5,504 nt of DNA, from assembly GCA_902480035.1 (NCBI GenBank), contig CABSRC010000100.1, forward strand, positions 1 to 5,504, given 5' to 3'. Under the pieces are notes generated by a model. The model was not told where the DNA came from, did not search any database, and was given only the letters and a program-made list of their open reading frames with translations. Shown one piece after another: positions 1-4,972 of the stretch (its first letter is position 1; each line of letters starts with the position of its first letter). Made by a program: the position numbers and the translations under genes. This stretch comes from an uncultured Streptococcus sp. (lineage in GTDB: Bacteria > Bacillota > Bacilli > Lactobacillales > Streptococcaceae).

Positions 1-2
1 AG

Positions 3-689
3 GCATTCGTGGAAAATGCTTCACATGAGTTACGGACGCCTCTAGCAGTCCTTCAAAATCGCCTCGAAACGCTTTTTAGAAAGCCCGAAGCGACCATTAT
101 GGAGTCAAGCGAGAGCATTGCATCTAGTTTAGATGAAGTTCGGAATATGAAGCTCTTGACCACCAACCTTCTCAATATCGCTCGAAGAGATGATGGCTTG
201 AAGCCGGAGATGGAAGAGATCGAACCAAGTTTTTTCGATCAGACCTTCTCGAATTTTGAGATCATTGCAGAAGAAAATGGCAAACTCTTCCGAGGAGACA
301 ATCAGGTGGACAAAGTCATTTGTTCTGATAGAACGCTCCTCAAGCAATTGATGACCATTCTTTATGACAATGCCTTGAAGTACACCGATGAAGATGGCGA
401 GATCCAATTTGAAGTCCAGTTGAAGGACAAAAATCTACTTCTAAGGGTGCTGGATAATGGTCCAGGGATTCGAGATGAGGATAAGAAACGGATCTTTGAT
501 CGTTTTTACCGGGTTGATAAGGCAAGAACCCGTCAAAAAGGTGGATTTGGCTTGGGGTTATCCCTCGCTAAGCAGATTGTAGAAGCCTTCAAAGGGACCA
601 TTCAAGTCAAAGATAATAAACCAAAAGGGACCATCTTTGAAGTGAAATTATCCATTAAGACGGAAAGTCGTAAAAAAAATCGTTCATAA
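3..689 (+). CDS. ciaH: CiaH sensor histidine kinase, C-terminal part (5' end outside window)
   Basis: This is the cytoplasmic kinase core of the membrane sensor of the CiaRH two-component system, which autophosphorylates on histidine and passes phosphate to the regulator CiaR. Numbering from the first full codon (Ala at 3-5), the H-box NASHELRTPL carries the phospho-acceptor His8 (codon 24-26). The N-box has Asn123 in YDNALKY, the G1 box DNGPGI lies at 151-156, the F-box FDRFYR at 165-170 and the G2 box GGFGLGL at 180-186, so all ATP-binding elements are intact. The frame is open to the left edge, so the GTG at position 9 is an internal Val and not a start; the sensor and membrane segments are missing only because of the window boundary. 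The tail is short and basic. Family assignment rests on close agreement with pneumococcal CiaH as I remember it (for example LAVLQNRLETLFRKPEATI). In streptococci CiaRH affects competence, beta-lactam tolerance and virulence. No CiaR box (TTTAAG-N5-TTTAAG) was seen in the window. Confidence 0.93.
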   Translation, partial: AFVENASHELRTPLAVLQNRLETLFRKPEATIMESSESIASSLDEVRNMKLLTTNLLNIARRDDGLKPEMEEIEPSFFDQTFSNFEIIAEENGKLFRGDNQVDKVICSDRTLLKQLMTILYDNALKYTDEDGEIQFEVQLKDKNLLLRVLDNGPGIRDEDKKRIFDRFYRVDKARTRQKGGFGLGLSLAKQIVEAFKGTIQVKDNKPKGTIFEVKLSIKTESRKKNRS

Positions 690-718
690 TCTTAAAAAAA
701 TAGAAAAGAGGAAAACCT

Positions 719-1099
719 ATGAGTTCAAAAATGTTGCACACTTGCCTTCGTGTGGAAAACTTAGAAAAATCAATCGCTTTTTACCAAGATGCATTTGGTT
801 TTGAAGAAAAACGTCGGAAAGATTTCCCAGACTACAAGTTTACTATCGTGTACTTAGGCCTGCCTGGAGATGACTATGAGTTAGAATTGACTTACAATTA
901 TGATCATGGTCCCTATGTGATCGGAGACGGCTATGCTCATGTCGCATTGAGTACTCCTGATCTAGAAGGTTTGAATGCGGAACACAAGGCTAAAGGCTAT
1001 GAAGTGACAGAACCAAAAGGTCTTCCAGGAACACAACCGAATTACTATTTCGTTGTAGATCCGGATGGTTATAAAGTAGAAGTCATTCGTGAAAAATAA
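719..1099 (+). CDS. gloA: Lactoylglutathione lyase (glyoxalase I)
   Basis: A 126-residue cytosolic metalloenzyme that converts the methylglyoxal-glutathione hemithioacetal to S-lactoylglutathione, the first step of methylglyoxal detoxification. It has the two beta-alpha-beta-beta-beta modules of the VOC/glyoxalase fold. The expected four metal ligands are present: His7 (HTCLRV), Glu56 (ELELTYN), His74 (YAHVAL) and Glu121 (KVEVIRE), aligning with His5, Glu56, His74 and Glu122 of E. coli GloA. The C-terminal DPDGYKVE signature is also intact. The length is close to that of E. coli GloA. The start is well supported: AAGAGGA at 706-712 is a Shine-Dalgarno site six bases before ATG. Only 29 nt separate it from ciaH, with no hairpin or clear promoter, so it is probably co-transcribed with ciaRH. 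The metal used (Ni or Zn) cannot be told from sequence. From the family: the homologous enzyme in S. mutans has been linked to acid tolerance. Confidence 0.93.
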   Translation: MSSKMLHTCLRVENLEKSIAFYQDAFGFEEKRRKDFPDYKFTIVYLGLPGDDYELELTYNYDHGPYVIGDGYAHVALSTPDLEGLNAEHKAKGYEVTEPKGLPGTQPNYYFVVDPDGYKVEVIREK

Positions 1100-1115
1100 G
1101 AGTGATTAAAAATTA

Positions 1116-1154
1116 GGGGGCTGGGACAAAAGTCCTAGCCTCTCAATTATTTTT
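1116..1154 (+). terminator. Possible terminator after ciaH-gloA
   Basis: A nine-pair stem, GGCTGGGAC at 1119-1127 against GTCCTAGCC at 1132-1140 with one G-T pair and an AAAA loop, begins 19 bases after the gloA stop codon. Up to three further weak pairs can extend it outwards to 1116 and 1143. The following T-rich stretch (1149-1154) is set back from the stem, so termination here may be only partial; the later hairpin at 1240-1287 has the better placed T run. Confidence 0.5.
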
Positions 1155-1170
1155 GGATTGTCGAGCAAGA

Positions 1171-1236
1171 CGCAGTGGTTGAGTGGGCTCTACTACGCTG
1201 ATTTCATCAGCTTTTACAGCCCTACTCAACTGTGCG
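1171..1236 (+). other. Long imperfect hairpin within the repeat
   Basis: CGCA (1171-1174) pairs with TGCG (1233-1236), GTTGAGT (1178-1184) with ACTCAAC (1224-1230), and GGGCT (1185-1189) with AGCCC (1218-1222), with a bulged T at 1223. The tip holds a separate six-pair stem, GCTGAT (1197-1202) with ATCAGC (1206-1211) around a TTC loop. Nothing like a T run follows, so this arm looks like structure belonging to the repeat and not a terminator. Confidence 0.6.
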
Positions 1237-1239
1237 GAG

Positions 1240-1299
1240 GTGGGACGACGAAATCGAATTCTAACGAATTACCGATTTCTGTCCCACTCTCTCTTTTTT
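1240..1299 (+). terminator. Strong hairpin plus T run, probable terminator for the ciaRH-gloA transcript
   Basis: Nested stems are GTGGGAC (1240-1246) with GTCCCAC (1281-1287), GAAATCG (1250-1256) with CGATTTC (1273-1279), and AATTC (1257-1261) with GAATT (1266-1270) around a TAAC loop. That makes 19 pairs with small internal bulges. A pyrimidine tract ending in six T (1294-1299) follows, as expected of an intrinsic terminator on the plus strand. It lies between gloA and the pgdA promoter and would insulate one from the other. Confidence 0.65.
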
Positions 1300-1342
1300 A
1301 TGAAACCATTTACAAAAAAGGAATGTTTTTTCGAGAGAAATT

Positions 1343-1351
1343 TGCTATAAT
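1343..1351 (+). promoter_or_regulatory. Extended -10 promoter of pgdA
   Basis: TGCTATAAT is a perfect TATAAT (1346-1351) preceded by the TGN extension. There is no good -35 hexamer at the normal distance; the sequence there is a T-rich run (1326-1331), which is acceptable for an extended -10 promoter. TTTACA at 1309-1314 is too far upstream to be its -35. Transcription should begin about seven bases after the -10, at or beside the A of the pgdA ATG at 1358. Confidence 0.7.
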
Positions 1352-1357
1352 AAAGTA

Positions 1358-2740
1358 ATGAGATTCAAACACACGAAAACTATTTTATTAATCATTATAA
1401 ATCTCCTTTTTCTGAGTCTTTTGTATATCGGTTATCAAAAGATTCAAAGGCTTCGTGAACAAAAAGCTTATCAGGATCAGTTTGCCAAGGTCACCCAACT
1501 CGAGAAAAGCTCTGAAAAAGGAAAAGATGCCCAGGTTCAGGCAGGAATTTTAGGAACTTCTTATGTGACCGCTTTTTATCCTACTAAGGATGGACAGCCT
1601 GTTGAGATTATTAAAGAGAAGATCCAAGAAGACCTTCAGCGTCTAGGAACCGATGAGAAAACCAAAGAGCCTAAGCATCTGACCTTCTACCATAGTGAAG
1701 AAGCAGAGGCGCCTTTTGTTGGCTATCACCCTATCCAAATCAAACGGGCTGAATACCAGTACAAAAAAGGGAAATTCATCAAAGATGAGACGGTGAAGTT
1801 GCCCCTCTTTTACTTGGATGATGAGGGCAATCCTCTGACCCTGAGCCAAGTTTTTTCGGATCCAGATGGAGCCAAGCAGATCTTTTTGGAGGAATTACGG
1901 GGGAATCTAGCCTTTCGTCAGCTGGATGAGGAAAGCATTGATCAAATGGTTGCCCACTTCGCAGAGTTGGATTTGAGCCAATGGGAATTCCAATATGAAA
2001 AAGGGATTTTCACCATTCCATTTCCAACTAAGGTTAAGGGAGACGATACCTTCACTGTTCCCTTGTCTAAATTCTATGATGTGATTGATACAGAGCGCTT
2101 GCTTCCTGACGATCTAGCTTCTTACCAATCCTATATTGAAGAACGCCATCGTAAGATGATTGCCCTGACCTTTGATGATGGACCAGATCCAACGACGACC
2201 CCTCAGGCACTTGCCATCTTAAAGAAATATAATGCCAAAGCTACCTTCTTTATGGTCGGAAAAAATGTTAGTGCCAATCCGGATATTGCTAAGCAAGTCC
2301 GCAAAGAAGGTCATCAAATCGGGAACCATACCTGGGATCACCCTCAATTGCCAAAATTGAGCTTGGATAAAGCTAAAAAAGAGATCCTGGATACCCAAGA
2401 AGCTATTCAAAAAGCGACAGGTGTACAGACCAAGATCACACGCCCTCCGTATGGAGCCATCAATAATGCCATCCAATACGGTGTAGATCAATCCTTCATC
2501 ATGTGGGATGTAGATAGCCTAGATTGGAAGACACATAATACGACGGCTATTCTCAATGAAGTGAAAAAAGAAGTCAAACCGGGTTCGATTATCCTCATGC
2601 ATGATATCCATCAAACCACGATTGACGCTCTACCGACTGTCCTTGACTACCTCAAATCGCAAGGCTATACCTTTGTAACGGTGGATGAATTGTTGGATTA
2701 CCAACTTGAAAGTCATCGCATTTATTACAATGGAAATTAA
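1358..2740 (+). CDS. pgdA: Peptidoglycan N-acetylglucosamine deacetylase (PgdA)
   Basis: A 460-residue membrane-anchored enzyme that removes acetyl groups from GlcNAc in cell-wall peptidoglycan, which makes the wall resistant to lysozyme. A basic start (MRFKHTK) is followed by one hydrophobic helix at about residues 8-27 and no cleavage site, so the rest faces outwards. Residues of about 45-265 match the two non-catalytic domains of pneumococcal PgdA. The NodB deacetylase domain spans about 267-460. All five motifs are intact: TFDDGP (Asp273 base, Asp274 metal), HTWDHP (His324 and His328 metal ligands), RPPYG (362-366), DVDSLDW (384-390, with Asp389) and LMHDIH (His415 catalytic acid). Length is within a few residues of pneumococcal PgdA (463). 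The ATG is the only start that keeps the membrane anchor, yet no Shine-Dalgarno site precedes it and the -10 ends six bases upstream, so the mRNA may be leaderless. It is monocistronic, between its own promoter and a hairpin terminator. Confidence 0.93.
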   Translation: MRFKHTKTILLIIINLLFLSLLYIGYQKIQRLREQKAYQDQFAKVTQLEKSSEKGKDAQVQAGILGTSYVTAFYPTKDGQPVEIIKEKIQEDLQRLGTDEKTKEPKHLTFYHSEEAEAPFVGYHPIQIKRAEYQYKKGKFIKDETVKLPLFYLDDEGNPLTLSQVFSDPDGAKQIFLEELRGNLAFRQLDEESIDQMVAHFAELDLSQWEFQYEKGIFTIPFPTKVKGDDTFTVPLSKFYDVIDTERLLPDDLASYQSYIEERHRKMIALTFDDGPDPTTTPQALAILKKYNAKATFFMVGKNVSANPDIAKQVRKEGHQIGNHTWDHPQLPKLSLDKAKKEILDTQEAIQKATGVQTKITRPPYGAINNAIQYGVDQSFIMWDVDSLDWKTHNTTAILNEVKKEVKPGSIILMHDIHQTTIDALPTVLDYLKSQGYTFVTVDELLDYQLESHRIYYNGN

Positions 2741-2744
2741 CATA

Positions 2745-2781
2745 AAAATCCTCTGCAGTAAATTTACTAGCAGAGGATTTT
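2745..2781. terminator. Bidirectional terminator between pgdA and the helicase gene
   Basis: AAAATCCTCTGC (2745-2756) pairs perfectly with GCAGAGGATTTT (2770-2781), a 12-pair stem. The loop contains an inner AGTA/TACT pairing. The A tract on one side and T tract on the other give a U run whichever strand is read, so the hairpin can end both pgdA (stop at 2740) and the converging helicase gene (stop at 2783). Confidence 0.85.
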
Positions 2782-2782
2782 C

Positions 2783-3868
2783 TTATTCATTTAAAAAGAG
2801 TTGAGAATTTTTTAAAACAAGTTCACGTACAGAAGCGTATTTTTTCAAGGATTTGAGTTCTTCTGGGTGGGTGATAAAGGTGATCACATAGCCCTCACGC
2901 CCCATTCGCCCTGTTCGACCAGCACGGTGGGTATAGGTCTCTACGTCACGAGGGATATCGTAGTTGATCACACATTCAAGATGTTCAATATCGATTCCAC
3001 GAGCGACCAAATCGGTGGCAAGCAAGAGAGTTAGCTGATGATCTTTGAAGCGTTCCAGGATGACCTTGCGGTATTTGACATTGACATCACTGGCCAGTGA
3101 CACGGCCTCAACGCCACGGTATTGTAGTTTTTCTTCAGCACTACCCAGATCAGACAGGCTGTTGAAAAAAGCCAGACCACGAAAATCTTCGACGTAGGCG
3201 AGTTTTCGGAGCAATTCGACCTTGTCACGCTTATCCACTTGCATATAAAAATGTTGGATATTGTCCAAGGAAACTCCATCAACCGTAATGCGAAGGGTAT
3301 TTTCTTCTAGTTGATCAGGATCGACCTTGGCTGTGGCGCTCATGTAAATATATTGGTGGTCACGGGGAGCATAGTGGCTGATCTTGTCGACGAAGTGGTA
3401 CTGAGAATCACTTAGTAATTGGTCGAATTCATCTAAAATGATGGTTTCTACATTCATCATTTTGATCTTTTTCATCTTGATCAGTTCAAAGATCCGACCA
3501 GGCGTCCCGACCAGGATTTCGGGTCCTTTTTTGAGGCGTTCAATCTGCCGTTTTTGACTGGATCCTGAAAGGAAGAGTTGGGTTTGGAGACCGAGAGGCT
3601 CTGCCCATTGTTTGGTGACATCAAAAATCTGACCTGCTAACTCCGTATTAGGAGCCAGAATCAAGAGTTGTTGGGCCTTCTTAGGTTTGAGTTTGAGCAA
3701 GCTCGGGAAGAGGTAGGCAAGTGTCTTACCAGTACCAGTAGGACTGATCCCAAGGACATTTTCTCCTTCATAGATAGGGGTGAAGATTTGTTCTTGAATT
3801 TCGGTGAATGTATCAAATCCGAGTGTTTCTAACTGGTCTTTCCAGCTTTGTGGAAATTGTTCTTTCAT
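2783..3868 (-). CDS. DEAD-box ATP-dependent RNA helicase, compact YfmL-like type
   Basis: A 361-residue cytoplasmic RNA helicase with just the two RecA-like domains and almost no C-terminal tail, so it lacks the RNA-binding extension of CshA- or DbpA-type enzymes. Motifs in order: Q-motif region (Phe18, Gln25), Walker A SPTGTGKT (42-49), Ia APNTELAGQ (72-80), GTPGR (121-125), motif II DEFD (146-149), SAT (177-179), motif V ATDLVARGID (284-293) and motif VI HRAGRTGRMG (314-323). Motif II reads DEFD in place of DEAD, and motif Ia lacks the usual arginine of PTRELA. The pattern SPTGTGKTLAY, then GTPGRIFELIK and LDEFDQLL, resembles B. subtilis YfmL, which is tied to 50S ribosome assembly; that role is inferred here. 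The ATG overlaps the TGA of the upstream oxidoreductase gene (ATGA, 3865-3868) and has AAGGA nine bases before it, so the two are probably translated together. Confidence 0.92.
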   Translation of the reverse strand: MKEQFPQSWKDQLETLGFDTFTEIQEQIFTPIYEGENVLGISPTGTGKTLAYLFPSLLKLKPKKAQQLLILAPNTELAGQIFDVTKQWAEPLGLQTQLFLSGSSQKRQIERLKKGPEILVGTPGRIFELIKMKKIKMMNVETIILDEFDQLLSDSQYHFVDKISHYAPRDHQYIYMSATAKVDPDQLEENTLRITVDGVSLDNIQHFYMQVDKRDKVELLRKLAYVEDFRGLAFFNSLSDLGSAEEKLQYRGVEAVSLASDVNVKYRKVILERFKDHQLTLLLATDLVARGIDIEHLECVINYDIPRDVETYTHRAGRTGRMGREGYVITFITHPEELKSLKKYASVRELVLKNSQLFLNE

Positions 3869-4845
3869 TCTTTTTCATCCTTAAATTGTATTCCAGCGCT
3901 TTGACGCATCTGGTAGAGGGTTTCATGGACCTGAGCAGCCGTTTGTAACCATTCGAGATAAGCAGTCTCCTTTTGACCAGTCATGGCATGGGCAAAGGCT
4001 TCTGCCTCTTCTTGCATGACATGACTGCAAGGCGTGAGAGGAAGATCGATGACTTCACCGGAATGGCTGACAAATTGGGCCTGATTGATGGCTGCTACAG
4101 CATTTAGAGTTAGGGTTCCGGTCTTAGTATAGATTTCAGCAGGTAGATGGCTGGTGATATTTTTCCCCGCCTGAATGTCAACCTGAAAATCTGGATAGAT
4201 CAAAACACCCTGACCATAGAGATCAACCGAATTGGGTAATTGCTGAGCGGTGTAGTGGCTGGAGATCGGTTCTCCAAAGAAGCCAATCGCCAGGTAGAGG
4301 CAGTAGACTCCCAAATCCATCAAGGCTCCACCTGCATAGACATCTGAAAAAATATTGGGCATCTCACCTGCTAGAAGAGCGGGCAACTTGGAAGAATATT
4401 TGGCAAAGGTAAAGTTGGCGCCGAGTATTTCCTGATTAGAGAGGAAGTCTTTAACCACTTGAAAGGCTGCTTCTTGGTAATTTCTGGCAGCTTCAAAGAG
4501 ATAGACCTGGTGCTCCTTAGCAAGCTTGACCAGTTCCTTCCATTCTGAAGGCTTTGTCACAGCCGGTTTTTCAATGATGACATGCTTCTTTGCCAGAATA
4601 GCAAGCTTGGCCTGAGTGAAGTGAAGAGAATTAGGGCTAGCAATGTAGACCACATCCAGCTCACTGTCTAAGAAATCGACCAAGTCTGTGTAGCAAGAGA
4701 TCACCCCATAAGCCTCACAAAAATCTTGAGCCGTCTTCATTTTTCTCGAATACACAGCCTGCAAGTGATAGTGACCCGTTTGGTGAGCAGCATTTATAAA
4801 TTCCTGTGAAATCCAACTCGTTCCAATAATTCCAAGCCTTAGCAT
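3865..4845 (-). CDS. Gfo/Idh/MocA family NAD(P)-dependent oxidoreductase
   Basis: A 326-residue cytosolic dehydrogenase of the Gfo/Idh/MocA family, whose members oxidise or reduce sugars, inositols and related compounds with NAD(P). The N-terminal Rossmann fold begins LGIIGTSWIS (4-13). SPNSLHF (70-76) and the conserved EKP (92-94, with the likely catalytic Lys93) close the nucleotide domain. The C-terminal alpha/beta domain carries GGALMDLGVYCLY (172-184) with Asp177 and Tyr181, as in the dihydrodiol-dehydrogenase-like branch. Length is normal. The ATG at 4845 was chosen because GGGAGG lies seven bases upstream; the open frame extends seven codons further to a TTG, but that codon is upstream of the ribosome site. 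The substrate cannot be inferred. It is the first gene of an operon with the helicase, overlapping it by four bases, and is transcribed from its own extended -10 promoter, divergently from the glycosyltransferase gene. Confidence 0.9.
   Translation of the reverse strand: MLRLGIIGTSWISQEFINAAHQTGHYHLQAVYSRKMKTAQDFCEAYGVISCYTDLVDFLDSELDVVYIASPNSLHFTQAKLAILAKKHVIIEKPAVTKPSEWKELVKLAKEHQVYLFEAARNYQEAAFQVVKDFLSNQEILGANFTFAKYSSKLPALLAGEMPNIFSDVYAGGALMDLGVYCLYLAIGFFGEPISSHYTAQQLPNSVDLYGQGVLIYPDFQVDIQAGKNITSHLPAEIYTKTGTLTLNAVAAINQAQFVSHSGEVIDLPLTPCSHVMQEEAEAFAHAMTGQKETAYLEWLQTAAQVHETLYQMRQSAGIQFKDEKE
3878..3882 (-). promoter_or_regulatory. Ribosome binding site of the helicase gene, inside the upstream gene
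   Basis: On the minus strand AAGGA lies nine bases before the helicase ATG, within the last codons of the oxidoreductase gene. Together with the ATGA overlap this supports translational coupling and fixes the helicase start. Confidence 0.7.
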
Positions 4846-4852
4846 AAGATGT

Positions 4853-4858
4853 CCTCCC
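4853..4858 (-). promoter_or_regulatory. Ribosome binding site that decides the oxidoreductase start
   Basis: On the minus strand GGGAGG lies seven bases before the ATG at 4845. It falls within the upstream TTG-initiated reading, which makes the ATG the true start and the protein 326 residues rather than 333. Confidence 0.85.
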
Positions 4859-4874
4859 GTAATCAATTCACTCT

Positions 4875-4883
4875 ATTATACCA
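4875..4883 (-). promoter_or_regulatory. Extended -10 promoter of the oxidoreductase-helicase operon
   Basis: Read on the minus strand this is TGGTATAAT, a perfect -10 with TG extension. No convincing -35 is present; the spacer region holds a C-rich tract (GGGGGAGGGG on the plus strand, 4890-4899). The predicted start, near 4868, gives a leader of about 23 bases containing the GGGAGG site. Confidence 0.75.
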
Positions 4884-4910
4884 TGAAAAGGGGGAGGGGA
4901 CAGTATAAAG

Positions 4911-4939
4911 TAGAAAATATGCACTGATTATTGTATAAT
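4911..4939 (+). promoter_or_regulatory. Promoter of the glycosyltransferase gene
   Basis: TATAAT at 4934-4939 is a perfect -10. Seventeen bases upstream, TAGAAA (4911-4916) matches the -35 consensus at four of six positions. Predicted transcription starts near 4946, leaving a leader of about 26 bases before TTG at 4973. It fires away from the oxidoreductase promoter; the two -10 boxes are 53 bases apart. Confidence 0.6.
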
Positions 4940-4972
4940 GAAGTGATATGCTTAGAAGGGAAAACAATAGGA

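Larger units (their letters stand above)
1116..1299. repeat. Composite streptococcal intergenic repeat with three hairpins
   Basis: The non-coding interval after gloA is almost wholly taken up by a structured element. It opens with GGCTGGGAC and closes with GTCCCAC followed by pyrimidines, so TGGGAC (1122-1127) and GTCCCA (1281-1286) form short inverted ends. Inside are three successive hairpins: 1119-1140, 1171-1236 and 1240-1287. I recognise the GGCTGGGAC...GTCCCAC pattern and the GAAATCG/CGATTTC stem as typical of dispersed repeats in oral streptococci; copy number cannot be judged from one window. It may be a non-autonomous mobile element or a recurring terminator module. It carries no believable gene. 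Confidence 0.6.

Noticed and set aside
9..11. GTG as the start of the kinase gene
   Set aside because: The frame is open to the left edge and this Val lies inside the conserved H-box region of CiaH, so the gene simply begins outside the window.
129..525. Two minus-strand open frames opposite ciaH
   Set aside because: They are antisense to a conserved kinase core and show no recognisable domain or start signal.
690..718. CiaR binding site near ciaH/gloA
   Set aside because: A single CTTAAA occurs at about 691, but the second half at the required spacing is missing; the other CTTAAA matches in the window are also single.
1158..1358. Open frame of 66 codons after gloA
   Set aside because: It starts with TTG, has no ribosome site, and runs through the hairpins of the intergenic repeat and the pgdA promoter. 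The translation is a by-product of the repeat.
1643..2491. Minus-strand open frames opposite pgdA
   Set aside because: They oppose a fully motif-supported deacetylase gene and have no family features.
3031..3282. Second minus-strand frame within the helicase gene
   Set aside because: It is an out-of-frame reading of the conserved helicase C-terminal domain.
4846..4866. Longer oxidoreductase beginning at TTG 4866
   Set aside because: The added seven codons encode the GGGAGG ribosome site itself; the ATG at 4845 is properly spaced and matches the family N-terminus.
4890..4899. G-quadruplex
   Set aside because: Only two adjacent G runs are present, not the four needed for an intramolecular quadruplex.
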